NCBI GenBank assembly: GCA_019915135.1
Contig: JAHLMK010000006.1
Coordinates: 1,116,001 to 1,180,000, forward strand
DNA length: 64,000 nucleotides
DNA from: Strobilurus pachycystidiatus
Taxonomy: Eukaryota > Basidiomycota > Agaricomycetes > Agaricales > Physalacriaceae
Reading direction: 5' to 3'
Shown: positions 34,084-45,949 of the stretch, in pieces
How the letters are laid out: each line of letters starts with the position of its first letter
Numbering within the stretch: the stretch's first letter is position 1
Notes under the pieces: generated by a model
Database searches by the model: none
Seen by the model: only the letters and a program-made list of their open reading frames with translations
What the model was told of the DNA's origin: nothing
Program-made: the position numbers and the translations under genes

Positions 34084-35700
34084 TCCCCGGGACAGCACCT
34101 ATCTGGGATGCGGTTGCGACGTCCCAGCCCTCTGGTACAGTCTCTCCACGGAGCTGAATCCGTCCTGAGACCGCCATTATGCCTCCTAACGCGACCTGTA
34201 TGCGTACTGGGGGCGCTGTATTCGACAAACACGCGCTCCGAGATCACACAGGGTTCAGCAACTGCGCTTATGTCCGAATGGGACAAAGACCTCCAGCGAT
34301 GGATTATCTGGCCTCTTTCGGGAGGGCGAAGAGACACTGCGATCCTATTCTACGCGATAGGCGTTCGCGAGTCGCATGTGGCCGCAAGACCTCAAGGGAT
34401 GGATGCTTTCAAAAGTCGGCTATGGCGTTCCGCGTTGTGGCGTCACGGTGTCGTTTTACGAGGGACACGTGTCGGCGTCATTGGGAACGGATGTTCGGCA
34501 GCGCCATCTGTCCCTCGGCTCGGTCGCGAGCCGAGCACAGAGGTGATCAACTTTTGTTGGACGCCGCAATGGTTCTTGCCTATGGTACGCACTGAGGTTC
34601 TTTTTCGTGATTCGGCGCTCATGCATTGAAAGACCAATATTGTGTACTCTCTTTGGAATGGATCTTCAGCCATATCCCGGGTGTTCAGAGAACATGGCGC
34701 GCATGTATCATGGCTAGGGTACGGATCCCCGTACGATCTACATAGATCTTCCGAGGCATGATTGTTTGGCTGACATCGCGCCCCTAGAGCAATATGGGGT
34801 ACGTCATATTCGACAAAGATCGAAAATGGCTCTTGAACGCGACGCGTAAGGCCAGCGAACGCCCCGCCTCGACGTTCGAGGCCTTGAATATATATGGCAG
34901 CGGCTGGGCGTGTGCATGAAACAGCAATACGCCGACTGTCCTATCCCAGAATCCGCACCGGGTTGTAAACGGATCACCTTCGATCCGGGGTATTTCGCTA
35001 GCCTCAACCAGAAAAACGTATCTCTACGGCGGGCTGCCGTTGACTCAATCTTCGAACAAGGCATCAAGCTCCAATCTGGGGAAGTACTTCCTCTCGATGT
35101 TATCATTTTCGGCACAGGATACTCCCTCGTAGGTGCGTATTTCTTGTGTCGGGATCATGATCAACGTCCTGTGTAGGTCCCCGTGAATTTCCATGTACGA
35201 GCCGCCAAAGTCATTTAGACGAGTATTGGAGAACACAGGGCGGTTTGAAGGCCTATTCAGGGTTCTATATGCCTGAGTTCCCGAATATTATCGCGTTGCT
35301 GGGTCCAAACGTCGCGACAGGTCATGGTTCAGCTATCTTTTCCGAAGAGTTGCAGGTAGTCACGCTAATGCTGTGTTCATAGCAAATCGAAGCTGAGGCG
35401 CTCTAGATACGTCTTGAAGTTGATCAAACCTGTGGCAAGATCACTTCGTTCGATATTAAAGGCAACGTATGCGATCAGTATAACGACTGGATCCAAACAC
35501 GCTTGCGCCACTCTGTTTGGCCCGAGTGCCGATCCTACTACCATCAGGAAAGAGACGGCCGCTCGAAGATCGTAGCCGCCTTTCCTGGCCGTTGGGTCTG
35601 TTCTGGCGGTTCTGCCGACGCCCGCGGTGGAGTCAATGGACTGTTCGCGGGAGCAGCGGGGCAGCGTGGAGGAAGACGATATTCAAACCAAGCGTACGAA
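34084..35700 (+). pseudogene. Flavin monooxygenase (FMO/BVMO-like) relic
   Basis: The family uses FAD and NADPH to hydroxylate substrates or to insert oxygen next to carbonyls. Plus-strand blocks follow the family order. First is STYLGCGCDVPALWYSLSTE (34094 onward), then a stop and DRHYASQRDLYAYW. Next come AARPQGMDAFKSRLW (about 34380) and the NADP-binding Rossmann motif GVIGNGCSAAPSVPRL (about 34470), followed by EVINFCWTPQWFLP. GCKRITFDPGYFASL lies near 34960 and EVLPLDVIIFGTGYSLV near 35090. After an intron come LDEYWRTQGGLKAYSGFYMP and NVATGHGSAIFSEELQ. A TAG interrupts the frame at about 35405, and the frame shifts again within FPG...LGLFWRFCRRPRW (about 35580). The FAD-binding N-terminus is missing. 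Clearly non-functional. Confidence 0.85.
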
Positions 35701-36848
35701 TGCTTAATCACCGCAAGTCTTGTGGCCATCTCTGCAGTCCCTTGGAGTGTGATGTTGTTTCCCCTCCCGAGGCGTCAGTCTATACTAGGCCCTAGGCATC
35801 CGATAGAAGTGCAGATGCAGGAAGACGCCCAAACTCTCCGCCAATTCATCCGCCTTAGTGGAGTGCAAGTCGAGCGCGAAGTTCTCGAGCCGAAGGAAAA
35901 ACCGCCAGGTCGACATTCTCGTCCAGTCTACCGAGCGCCTGTAGAGGCTTGACGAGACCGTGCTGGTAGCGGTAGCTCGTTTGACGGGTAGATATTCAAA
36001 ACAGGTAACTTGTTCGAGGGTAGATATATACGAGGTACAATATACAAAATAGAACCAAATCTCACTGTCTTATCGTACAGCACCTCGCAGAAGGGGCAAT
36101 TGACCGGATCTCTGGGACAGAACAGCGCGCTGTAGCGCTCATGATAAGGCGCGTCCCGTTTACTATCTCTGGTCATGCTGACTTGTTATCTGTTTCATTC
36201 CTTTCAGCCCCCAGCCAGACGACTTTTCGTTACCTACGGTCTCTATCATCTTGAGCAATCTGCTACCTAGTTTGGCCGTCATTGTCATCTGCGGCTCCCT
36301 GGACGCCGAACGTCTCTCGCGGCCGATCATAATATGGGAATGTCCTATTCAATTGACAAACGCATTTTCATAGTCTATACAGCGTGTACATGCGACCTTT
36401 TACATACTAGAGCGAGACGCCTACCGCTGGCTCCATCAGGTTCTTTTCTTGTGATAGACTCCCGCGGAGAAGGTTCGCCAGCGGATATCTTGAATGTATG
36501 CGCTACTCGCTCTGCTGCACTCCGGCGTCAGCGACTTGATGAGTCAAATCAAGCTCCGGGGCAAACTCAATCAGGCAGGCGATTTCTGTTTTATTTGTTC
36601 TTCGAAATCTTGAACTCAAGCTTTGGTGGACTTAAGACGCAATTCGCAACAGGTGGTGACCTCGCGGTAGACATTGTGGGCTGAAGCTGATGGCCATGTT
36701 CTAAGACTCACTTTGCACCGACCTACCACAACCATGGCGAGCCGCATATCTTCCTCTGCAGCTGTAACATGCATCTGACAGACGTTTGCACTCATAGCTG
36801 TGTCCTTTGCTTTGCCGATGCAGGCGCCGGCGCCACTCCCACCCTCCC
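35701..36848. other. No recognisable gene
   Basis: A minus-strand frame at 35928-36176 has a CPFC pair but no recognisable domain. Other frames are short. Nothing else is supported. Confidence 0.3.
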
Positions 36849-37563
36849 ATGCCTCGCGCCAAGGGCTCGGACGAGGGTCGCCGTGCTGGTAATCGTCCAG
36901 TCGACGATTATCTCCCGCCACCGTCAACATCCAGGCCATGCGAAGACGTTTTCTGGTCGGCGGCGCCAAATGAATTACTGGCAGCCCGTGGGGCCGCCAT
37001 TGACAGTGCTCTAGACTGTGACGCAATTGATGGGGAATTTCTCTTTCTCCTTGGACCGCAGGTAACCCTGGAGGCCTTCCAGACTTATCTCAAGGTCTCA
37101 GACGAGTGGCTCTTGCAGTGCAAATCCCAGTGGCGAGTTTCCATATCGTTTGCGCGAGGTCTGCTCGGCTGAATCGGATTCGTAGCTCTGGCCCCGTCAG
37201 ACGCATCGGTACTTGCCAGCTACTCATGCTGCTCACCGGCTGGCGAGTTTTCGTGGCTTTTGCTCGAGGTTCGTTCGGCTGATTCGGATGCATAGCTCTA
37301 GCCCAGTGAGACGCGCCAGTCCTTACCAGCTACATATGCTGCTCGACATGTGGCAGTACGAATCTGCACAAATACACGCCTCCAAAGTAACACAAGTAAC
37401 TCGTCACTTCCTGCAACGTCTCACTTCCAATTTGGAGTCTGAGAAGATGCTGACAGACTTGTGGACCTCGCTAGGTAAGGAGCTCAAAGCTGCATTACAA
37501 GCAACTGTGGTGGCGATGTCTCTCTACCTGTCCAAGAACAACATTGCGGGGAGACTGCCGTAA
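36849..37563 (+). pseudogene. Unrecognised gene interrupted by a duplication
   Basis: A frame from the ATG at 36849 reads MPRAKGSDEGRRAGNRPVDD, then FLFLLGPQ and VTLEAFQTYLKVSDEWLL, and stops at 37172. Farther on, another frame (about 37317-37563) reads YQLHMLLDMWQYESAQ and ends NNIAGRLP. Both look coding. The 110-bp tandem duplication at 37131-37350 lies exactly between them and may have split one gene. I do not recognise the protein. Confidence 0.35.
37131..37350 (+). repeat. 110-bp tandem duplication, two copies
   Basis: Copies begin TGGCGAGTTT at 37131 and 37241. They share GCTCGAGG/GCGCGAGG, TCGGCTGA(A/T)TCGGAT, TAGCTCT(G/A)GCCC, and CCAGCTAC followed by ATGCTGCTC. Divergence is about 15-20%, so the duplication is not recent. 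Confidence 0.7.
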
Positions 37564-38849
37564 GCCTGTCAAAATGTGCTATCTCTTATAATCTGACCCG
37601 GTCTGGTAGGGTGATGAAGTCTCTGATGCCAGCGGCGGTCGCCGACATGAAATCGGATGCTTCAAATTAGATTGTGCCTAGATATGAGTAGAATTTCTAC
37701 CCAAACAATTCACTGAACACTGAGCAGCACTGGGCTTGTTATTGCTACAAACAGTAAGCACACGTCAATCGTGATAGCAACTGAACCGCGTCGCAAAAGT
37801 TGACAAGATCTTACGCACGTGTATACGCGAGCACGTGCCTTGATATGGCCCCGTACGCCTGCTATTCTATTATACGAGAGAACGACTGTCTTCGCTCGTA
37901 CTAGAGCCGGGTTAACCAGACTAGCCTGCTATGCCATCTTCACCTGCGTTAAGGCGTCTGTTACTACGTATACTGTATGTGTGGGCATGTAAGAGGATAT
38001 ACGCAGTCGTCCATATGCCTGCAAATAGCTGTATATGCGTCAAAACGACTTGTAAGACTTACAAAGTATTCTCAGATATACGAAGCTGTGGATCTCTTAT
38101 GACACTATGTAACAGTACAGTTTCTTTTCAAGCATAGCAGTACGAATCGAAATAAATTCTGGTAGGAGACACGAGTACCAACATGTACCGGAAGCCTACA
38201 TGGCATGATGTGAACAAGAACAAATTCCTTGCGAATGACAAACCCTGGAAGCTAAGAGGACGCGAGACGAGCATGAGGTGTTGGAAGCAGGCATACCGAG
38301 GACACAGTGAAGGCATCGGAAAACGTAAATGAGGGCGTCACTATCTTCTGAAAGTGACAATTAGCGCAAGCAAGAGAAGATAAGGAAGCAACGCATCTGG
38401 CAACACAGCGCCCGAGATATGCTGTACAGTCGCAGCGGCACGGCGACCTCCGTGGCAGCGGCGATACAGCACAATCACAAGGCGGGCGGCGATGTGGGAT
38501 GCGCACTCTGATACCCAACGTCGCAAGACCCACAATAATATGAGCAAAGGCGGCGGCATACTGGCGGGAACGCCAAAGGCGGCAGACCATGCTGTCAATG
38601 GGGTCCGACGGACGCCGCGCGCTGAACGCGACGATGGCGATGGCGGGCGATGGTGAACGTTCGCTATGTATAGTGCTCTCCGATAGCCAGGCCGTCAAGG
38701 AAACATATGCCTGGACGCGTTCTTTACAACCGAATTCAAATTGCGGCGGTTGCATTCATCGGCCGACCGGCTCCGATCAATCATCAAACACGGTGGGCCG
38801 GTGTGCCGGGTCTGGACCAGGTAACGTGATAAATTTTCAGCCTCAAATA
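37564..38849. other. No recognisable gene
   Basis: A minus-strand frame 38252-38755 (167 codons) is long but arginine/serine-rich and low in information; I do not support it as a gene. No repeat of note. Confidence 0.3.
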
Positions 38850-39190
38850 GGCCGCCGGGGGCCGCCGCATTCCTTCGTCCTCCCTCTTCCTTTGCGCCTT
38901 CGCCCAGCGGGCAGCTGACGCGTTCCGAACTTGGAGCAGCGAATGCTGCCGGCTGGTCTTGCGCCCACCTGCTCTGCTATCGTGCCGTTGACTGGTTCCG
39001 GCCTTGGATGTCGCAATTGTGAGCGCTGGCGAGGCTATCGGGCTGTGGTTTTTTTTTTCATCTGTCCGGTGAGCTTTCCATCCGTCTTGTTCCAGCTCCA
39101 GCTCCCGGCAATGCGCCCCGCGGCTCCCGTTCCTTCTTCCCTTTGTCCGTCTCCCCTCTCCACACAGCCGGCCTTGCCCACGTCGAGCTC
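38850..39190 (-). repeat. Dispersed repeat, copy 1
   Basis: Read on the minus strand, this segment matches 60.64-61.13 kb (plus) block by block. The shared blocks are GAGCCGCGGGGCGC, CAGCCCGATAGCCTCGCCAG, AAGGCC then CCAGTCAACG, and CCAAGTTCGGAACGCGTCAG followed by CTGGGCGAAGG. It directly adjoins the 110-bp tandem repeat at 39176-39422, so the two may be parts of one composite element. Confidence 0.7.
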
Positions 39191-39422
39191 CAAACGGACT
39201 CGCTCGCTGCTCCAAACGGACAGGCGTGGCAAGGCGGCTCTGCGCCGCGCTGCCCAGCAGCTGGTTCATTCCCTCTCAGCGCCCCTCTACCCACGTCGAG
39301 CTCCAAACGGACTCGCTCGCTGCTCCAAACGGACAGGCGTGGGCTGATGGGTCTGCGATGCTTGGCTTGGCCTTCGGTTTCCGCTCCAAACGGACGGACT
39401 TGCTGCTCCATACGGACAGGAC
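39176..39422 (-). repeat. 110-bp tandem repeat, about 2.5 copies
   Basis: Units start near 39176 and 39289, with a degenerate third at about 39383. Each has the core CTCCAAACGGAC, TCGCTCGCTG, CTCCAAACGGAC. This is the reverse complement of the repeat at 25.04-25.21 kb, and spacer sequence is shared too. Open frames across it (for example 39143-39538) are by-products of the repeat. Confidence 0.8.
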
Positions 39423-41098
39423 CGCCGCGTAGTCTTAATCTTCGACGAGCGTCACGCCCTCCTGCTTCCTACCTCTACTCTCTGTCCCCCAACCCGCCCC
39501 CAGTTTCCGCGCTCGTTGCCGGTCGCGGCGCAGGGTGACGCGGAACGCCGCCACCGCGTTCGGAGTCGCGCACGGGCAGGCCCGGCCGCGCAGATCCTCC
39601 GCCGGGTTGTATACTATCGTATCTACACCCTTTATCTACTTTCATAATCCCTCAGCTTTATGATTGCGTCGCAAATACAATTCGACAAAATCAGCTGATG
39701 AGTTTGCCGAAGTAGCTACCCGCGCAGCTGTTGCCACCGCATGCTAATGGCAATGCTTCCATCATCTAGCCCGGGTGGCCTGGCATGCTAGCTTTTGGGC
39801 AGAGCTGGCGGCAACTGCAAGCGTACCCCAACGCACGCGGCGCCGAAACACACGCCGCAGGCTTTCGCGGGCGTATTCTGAGACAACAGGGGCGGAAACA
39901 CGGCGGAAAGGACGGCATCCAGCGATGACTTTGAGTAACAAGTAAGGACGGCGAGGAGACTGTGCAAGTTGTCGCTGTGACGTGTCTTGCTGCGTTAGGC
40001 GTTGTCGACTCTCGAGAAGCAAAGTTGCCGGACCCCGTGCGCAGCAATGCGTGTGCGTTCGTTTTGATGTTTGGCCGGCCAAATTCGGCGGTTGCCGTAT
40101 GTTGCCTATGTCGCACGGCGCCAAACCGCCGGATCTGCGACTAGAAGTCAGACGTATAAGGCAACCATAATTGTGTTATTACCCCGGCTACCTGCCTGCG
40201 CAACACCCCTCGCTATGCACAGTACACTATAGGCGCCACCCAGGCGCCACCCGTGGAGAACGTTGAGGTACCGCGTTGCTACTGGAGTGCAAATAGATCA
40301 ATGATAAGTACGGGTACGGCAGGTGAATACGTCACTGTAGTAATGGTAGTATCGAATGAAAAAGTGCCCAAGGAACATAGAGCACGCAGGCAACGTGTGT
40401 GGCGTTTGTGTCTTGAGTATAGTAGACATAGTAGATATGCAGTAGATGTATATGAAGTCAATTGTATTTTGCTTCACTGGCAACCTCTCCAGCACCATGG
40501 CCAAGTACATATGCATTCTCCGGGTCCCTCCGCCGTCCAACGCCGACACGTACCGCGGTCTACTCGCGATGAGCTGTTAACGTCGCCACAATCCCAAGTG
40601 TGAACGTCATGACTTGCTGGAATAGGGGTTCAATATCGCTAAGGGAATGAACACTACCAGAATTTCGCAAGTCCTCGGCAAATAGTCAATTCGATTGTTC
40701 CGAAGTTGGGAGCAGGTTGGGAGGAAGAGTACGGCCTTGAAATTCCAGATCATATCCCTCGCGGCGTTGACAAAACACAGGGCGTGCACAGGAATTTCTG
40801 GTCCCAAAAGAATGTGCGGTATCTATACGTACTAAAGCATTCCGACTTATGCCATAGCTTGCTATCCGCGCTCTGCCGCCCAATTGGCCACATATGTTAC
40901 CAGTTTTTCCTTCATGCGGTTCCATGCTGCTCTGGCTTTAACGGCGAGCCCAAACGGAGCAAATTGTTCCACTCACAGCGATCAGTGAGCGGACGCGGGG
41001 CGCAAACGGCAGGCTGATTGGCAAAGAGACCAGGCGGGATCAAGGCCAGCTCTCTTTCAAGACCCAAATCCCTCAAGCGTTGCACAATTCTGCATACA
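39423..41098. other. No recognisable gene
   Basis: GC-rich on the left, with a few 70-120 codon open frames on both strands and no domain or splice pattern I can support. CCAAATTCGGCGGTTG at about 40078 resembles CCAAATCCGGCGGTTG near 25001, a possible trace of another dispersed repeat. Confidence 0.3.
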
Positions 41099-41911
41099 TC
41101 AAGCCATCATAAGGTCTAGAGGAAACAGCATGAACCCTAGGTCCCACCTTGCGTGCCTTTCCCGCCTCAATGCTTGAAGCTGCGCTCGGCGAGCAGCACG
41201 GCGTTCGCGTAACCAAGTTTGACATTCGACTTCCGCTGGGGTGAGATATGTATGGGGCCCATAGCTGTGCGTGTTTCTAGGAGCAGCGTAAGTGAATGCG
41301 CCAGCCTTGGGAGAGGCGCGCATACCTGAGAAACCCCTCGAAACATCTTTGGCATCGCCGGAACTTATAGGCCAATTGGCAAGAGGGAGTGCTACAGCCG
41401 CAGCTCTATCGCAAAAAGGGCAAGATTGGACCGAGAAATATAGGGCTACGAATCAAAGACAGACCTCACAATGCGTACCGAACAGAAGGAAGGTGAACTC
41501 TCGTGCGTTCAGGCCGGGAAGACGCGGGGGAATATCAACTGCATTTTCTAGGCCCTGTTCCCATATAGAGTCGCTGCCCGGACAAGCAAGGAAGGTCCAG
41601 ATATAAGACTTGGTGCGCGACAGACTGAGAATATCGGGAGGCGAGAGGTAGCCAAGTATCTGTTGTCAAATTTTATCAAAAGTCGCGGTATGAAGCCGTA
41701 GACAACAAGAGCATACCTCGCGGACGATGTCCTCCGGTAGGTCAAAAAGTCCATCTTCTGGCGCCGTCTTCTTGCCCTGCAAAGGTCGAGGCGGTTCCGT
41801 TCGCCTGCGCCGGGCAGAACGTCGCCGGAACGGGAAAGCAGGATCGTAGGCGTCGGAAGCCGCGTCGTAATCGTCGTCGTCGCCAGATCTCTTGCGTTTT
41901 GCGGGTGCCAT
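41099..41911 (-). CDS. F-box protein, 215 aa
   Basis: F-box proteins recruit substrates to SCF ubiquitin ligases. Four exons (41717-41911, 41465-41659, 41326-41405, 41099-41276) join in phase through 49-59 nt introns to give 215 residues. A basic/acidic N-terminus starts MAPAKRKRSGDDDD. The F-box begins near residue 55 (LFDLPEDIVREILGYLSPPD, then ILSLSRT) and runs into SYIWTFLACPGSDSIWEQ. A cysteine group (CESCGCSTPSC ... CQRC) follows, as in many basidiomycete F-box proteins, and the C-terminus is a charged helix (WLRERRAARRAQLQALRR). The upstream in-frame Met at 42040 is less likely because the extension is not family-like. No substrate-binding repeat is present; the target is unknown. Confidence 0.85.
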
Positions 41912-42294
41912 TGGGTATATCCTAGTGCGCCGCGCCTCTGGTTCATCTTTATATAGTCTGGCGCGGCTGAGATGCGGCATACCCTTTGACGCAAACATCT
42001 TTGACCTCAAGAGCCACAAAGGGGTAGGCAGCGGGTCCAATCACGTATCGATCGGCGCATCCAGGGAGAGCGGCATATCCAGAAAGAGCGTTGGAAGTTG
42101 CAACTTGAACTTCAAGTGTTGCGTCAACTCATGATCGTGAGGGGGTGAACAAAGCCCGTTGCGATTGACAAATTGAAAGGGTCACAAACCCCGTTTGAGC
42201 GCAGCACGTGCGCAGGGCCAGCTTTCATCTCTAGATCTCTACTCATACTAGTAGCACCACTAGCTCCCGTCGCCACTCCTCATCTTTTACACCG

Positions 42295-43692
42295 ATGAAC
42301 ACCGACTTTCGCCCACATAATTGTACGAATGATGATGCGTACGTGGGACGTGTGTCTTCTGAGGCCGCAGCGGCGGCCGTCGCGAATGACCCCATTCAAG
42401 ACAAGGTCAAAAGACTTGGCGAGGATTTGGCGCGCTACAAGGCAGGCATCAGTTTCAGCTTCATTATCAATCTTTCGTCTACGTCTGACGCACTTGCCTG
42501 GCAGAGTGATTGTGTATCAGTTCTCGAATTCTCCGAATATACTGCCGCTCAAGACAGCCGTAATGAGGCTACTGCCAAGTCTTTCAAGCTTGTGGACTCA
42601 AAGCTCTCGAGCGCGTCGGCCAAGCAGTCGGAGAGATGCGTTGCTATTGAGCAAAGTATTGCCGTAGCTGAGGCAGAACTCAAGAAACATACGAGCCGAA
42701 AGATTGCTGAGCAAGCCCGGCTGGACGATATCAAGTTTAGTCGCATGGGTTGGTTCTCCCTTGCCTCATGTATGACCCGATCTCAATTCTGACTGAGTAT
42801 AACGCTAGACTCCCATCGTGCTCAAGACAATCAGAAGGTGAACAGCCAGATAGAAAGTCTCCAGACGCAGCTTGACCGCGTTTCCCATGACCTTGAGAAT
42901 ATCGCTCGGGAGTCTTCCTATAGACGCAGCCCAAGCCCACAGTCTGACGTTACAGACGCAACCTTTTCTGGCACCCAATCTCGCTCTCTATCGGACGAGC
43001 TAAAATGCCACCCTCTTCCTTCAGCGGACGAGCTCGAACAGACCCCCCCGGAACAGACCCATCCGTATTCTTTCCTCAAAGAACGCCCGTCATTCGAGAC
43101 GCAGATAGACGATCACCTCGCATGCCCAAACTATGACTCTGTAGAGGCCGCAGGCTCGCAGGCCGCTCAAGCGTGCGGCGCTGCAGAAGAGGCTGCGTCC
43201 GAGCGCGTCAACGCCAACGGCATACCGCGAGCGGCAGCAGGCGGCTCATCGCAGGCGGCTCATGTAAACGGTCGCGTGGAAAAGAAAGCGTCCCAAGGCG
43301 ACGCTTCAATCGAAGCCGACAAATCTGCCGTACCAATCAATGCGGCGGATGAGGCGGCGCTTACGATTGCGCAGGAAACCCGCACAGGCAAGAATGCGGC
43401 GGTTGAGGCTGCTGATCATAAGCCTGACGGGGAAGGAGGGGACAAGAAGACTCCTGAGTTGGGGTACAACGCGGAGGAGGGACAAGGGCGTCTTGCTTTT
43501 CGGAAAGACGGCCTGAGCACGAGCGGCTCTGCGGGCGTCGGCTTTGGCGGAAATCCTACTGCGGGACTTACCAAGACCAGAATCATCATTTGTATAGGTC
43601 TCGGTTGTTTCTTCTTTCTATTCATATTTGTACCCAGGAAGGTGGATCCCAAAGCCATGCGGCGTCAGTTACTTCGGAGGACGCGTAGATAG
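42295..43692 (+). CDS. Tail-anchored coiled-coil protein, 445 aa
   Basis: Two exons (42295-42748 and 42809-43692) join with phase 1 across a 60-nt intron. Residues about 95-200 are rich in Lys/Glu/Gln heptad-like sequence (for example DSKLSSASAKQSERCVAIEQ, and SQIESLQTQLDRVSHDLENI after the junction), suggesting a coiled coil. The middle is Ala/Glu/Ser-rich and probably disordered. Near the C-terminus a hydrophobic helix (IIICIGLGCFFFLFIFV) is followed by a short basic tail ending LLRRTRR, typical of a tail-anchored membrane protein with the bulk in the cytosol. A further intron inside 42440-42540 is possible. No family recognised; perhaps an organelle tether or a nuclear-envelope protein, which is speculation. 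Confidence 0.7.
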
Positions 43693-45949
43693 ACAGACGT
43701 ATTTCAAACAAAGACAACATATGTTGAAGGCTGCAACCGCATAGATTTCTGCACCAACTCAATTGCTCGTTCTCGCCGTTGGAATTTTCCGCCTGGTTGT
43801 CTTCTCCGTCGAGAGTCGTAGGAGATTGATACGGGACTCTATGCGGCTTCGTACTCCGGGAGACCTTCGGCCATGCCCGAAAGAGGGTTGAACTCACAAC
43901 AACAATGTCACATTGCCAAATATCATGGGTCAGAACACCCGCTCGATTGATAAAGCCGTTACCCACTCGGCTGCAAACTCTGCGCCGTGAGGTTGAGCAA
44001 CGATGGAACGCGAAGATCTGCGACACACTCAGAGTCTCACACGCAGCGAGGGTAGGTAGGAGACGTCGGTTTGGGTGACGTAGACGCAATCAATAGAGGA
44101 GATGGGGGGAGAGCTGGCCAGTAACTTACAGAGCAAATACAGAGTCGCGCGCCTGGCTCCAGGCGCCGTACGCGTTTGCGTTCATCTTCTCCTTCAAACC
44201 GGCTTCCGTCGTCTCGAGAAGGGGTTTTTCCAGGCATTTGCCCCCTCCAATCCAATCCAATACGCACAATATTTTGCTACACACTGTATTCACCTTGCTG
44301 TCAAATCATGCGGCAGCTGACGTGAAAGCGCCTGCCGCTGCCGCAGCGCCAACCAATCCCGCCTCTCTTCGACGCGACAAGACCAGCAAACGGGTAAATG
44401 ACCATCTTCTCAAAGTCATGGATTTGAAGGACGCAAAGCAGATCTTAAACTAAGAGTTTGCGGCGTAAGTCTGCCAAACGCGACGGTCAGCATCATTTTC
44501 GGCAAGTTGAGATTTCAACGTTCAACGCTTACCTTTGTACCCATGCCATTTGTCAAACAGCGCCGAGCCAGTGACTCTGACGCGAATGAGCCTGAAGTCG
44601 AGAAGAAGGCCAGTGCCAATGCGCGCTTCGCACGAATCTGGAATTGTTAGCCGGCAACAACGAAGGCAGCCCCGACTCCACTGCGACGAGGACGGACGCG
44701 AGCGCTCTCTCTCCAACCATGCTGGCCCAGGCCATGAACGCAACCATGAACGGACGCATCCCGCAATGCCCAAGCTCACCTGGTCAATCCGCGGCCCGCT
44801 TGAATGAGTTCTGTTTGACGAAGCATCCAAGTCAACAATGAGTCAAGCAATGTCCATCTACAGACACAGGAGGGGTGGAGGAAGGGGTCAAGAGCCTGGC
44901 CACGTCTGCAGGCATGCGGGGATGGACATCCTGCAGAACTGCGTATATGAACAGCACGGGCCGCCGCTTTGCGCAGCAGAGTTCGGAGCGCTTCTCAAAG
45001 GACGGCGCGGGCTGAAGTGACTATGCCTGCTGCTAGGGCTGGCCGCGGGTTTTTGCGGATAGAATGTTGGGTAGAATGGCTGGGTGGCGATTGGCGGCGC
45101 CTGCGCTTCCTGCGGTGAGGATAGTCTCGTAAACCAGGAAAAGGGCCGCTCAAGCGCTACGGATGTACCCATCCTCTACGGTGATGAAGTTACAACGATC
45201 ATCTATAGTAGACGGTGAGGAGCCGCGAGGGATAGCGGGCTCACAGGGAGGGTTCAGCTCAAAACATCCGATTCCGGAATAGAGCGTATTTGCACCGGAT
45301 TTCGTCTCAATTCTGTCTCGATATCATGTGCCGCGGCACGTGCATCTGTCACAGGCTCCCCGCCGCTGACCTCCCGAGCCCCGCACATGATTGCTAAATT
45401 CCCTCCCTCCCCGCCACCATTCCGGGTCCACTTTCGCCGCCTGCCGCTCACAGTCCGCCGCCCCCACATCCCACATCCCGCCACATACCGCTCACAGTCC
45501 GCCTCCCGCTGCCCTCATCACAGCCGGAAAGGGACAGAGTGGTGTAGGGCGGGAATTGACACTGGATATGAGGCGGTGAGCGTGATCGCATCGGGGGGCA
45601 CGGCGAGAGAAGAGGCGGGCATCGGTGGGTTATTGTCAAGAAGAAGGAGGGATCGGGACTAGGGGACCTCGATCTAGAGAAGGGCGGGGCGGGATCATGT
45701 ATGACACGTCGATGACGGGTGACTTTATCACGTTATTCGTCTTCGAACTGTCTCATTGTTACATGTCACACATTAGCGGGCTGCAAATACGCTCTAATGA
45801 TGATTCTGATGAATTGGAGAGGTCACGCGGTCACGAGGAAAGAATGAATGAACGAATGCAATCGCCACCCCGGTCCTGACTCCGCGTTGCCTTTCATCTC
45901 AGCGAGTCAGAAAGTCACCTCCTTCTAACCCCAGCCGCTTTCAGCCAGC
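43693..45949. other. Intergenic with possible gene remnants
   Basis: At 44310-44452 plus, an Ala/Pro-rich frame ending VNDHLLKVMDLKDAKQILN looks coding but has no start codon of its own. At 44540-44840 overlapping frames are similar in character. 45380-45530 is pyrimidine-rich, with CCGCTCACAGTCCGCC duplicated. None can be assembled into a gene. Confidence 0.3.

Noticed and set aside
34900..35176. A separate small gene in the monooxygenase region
   Set aside because: Its sequence (GCKRITFDPGYFASL and the following residues) is the continuation of the monooxygenase.
38252..38755. 167-codon minus-strand frame
   Set aside because: Arg/Ser/Ala-rich composition, no domain, no introns, and situated in repeat-rich DNA.
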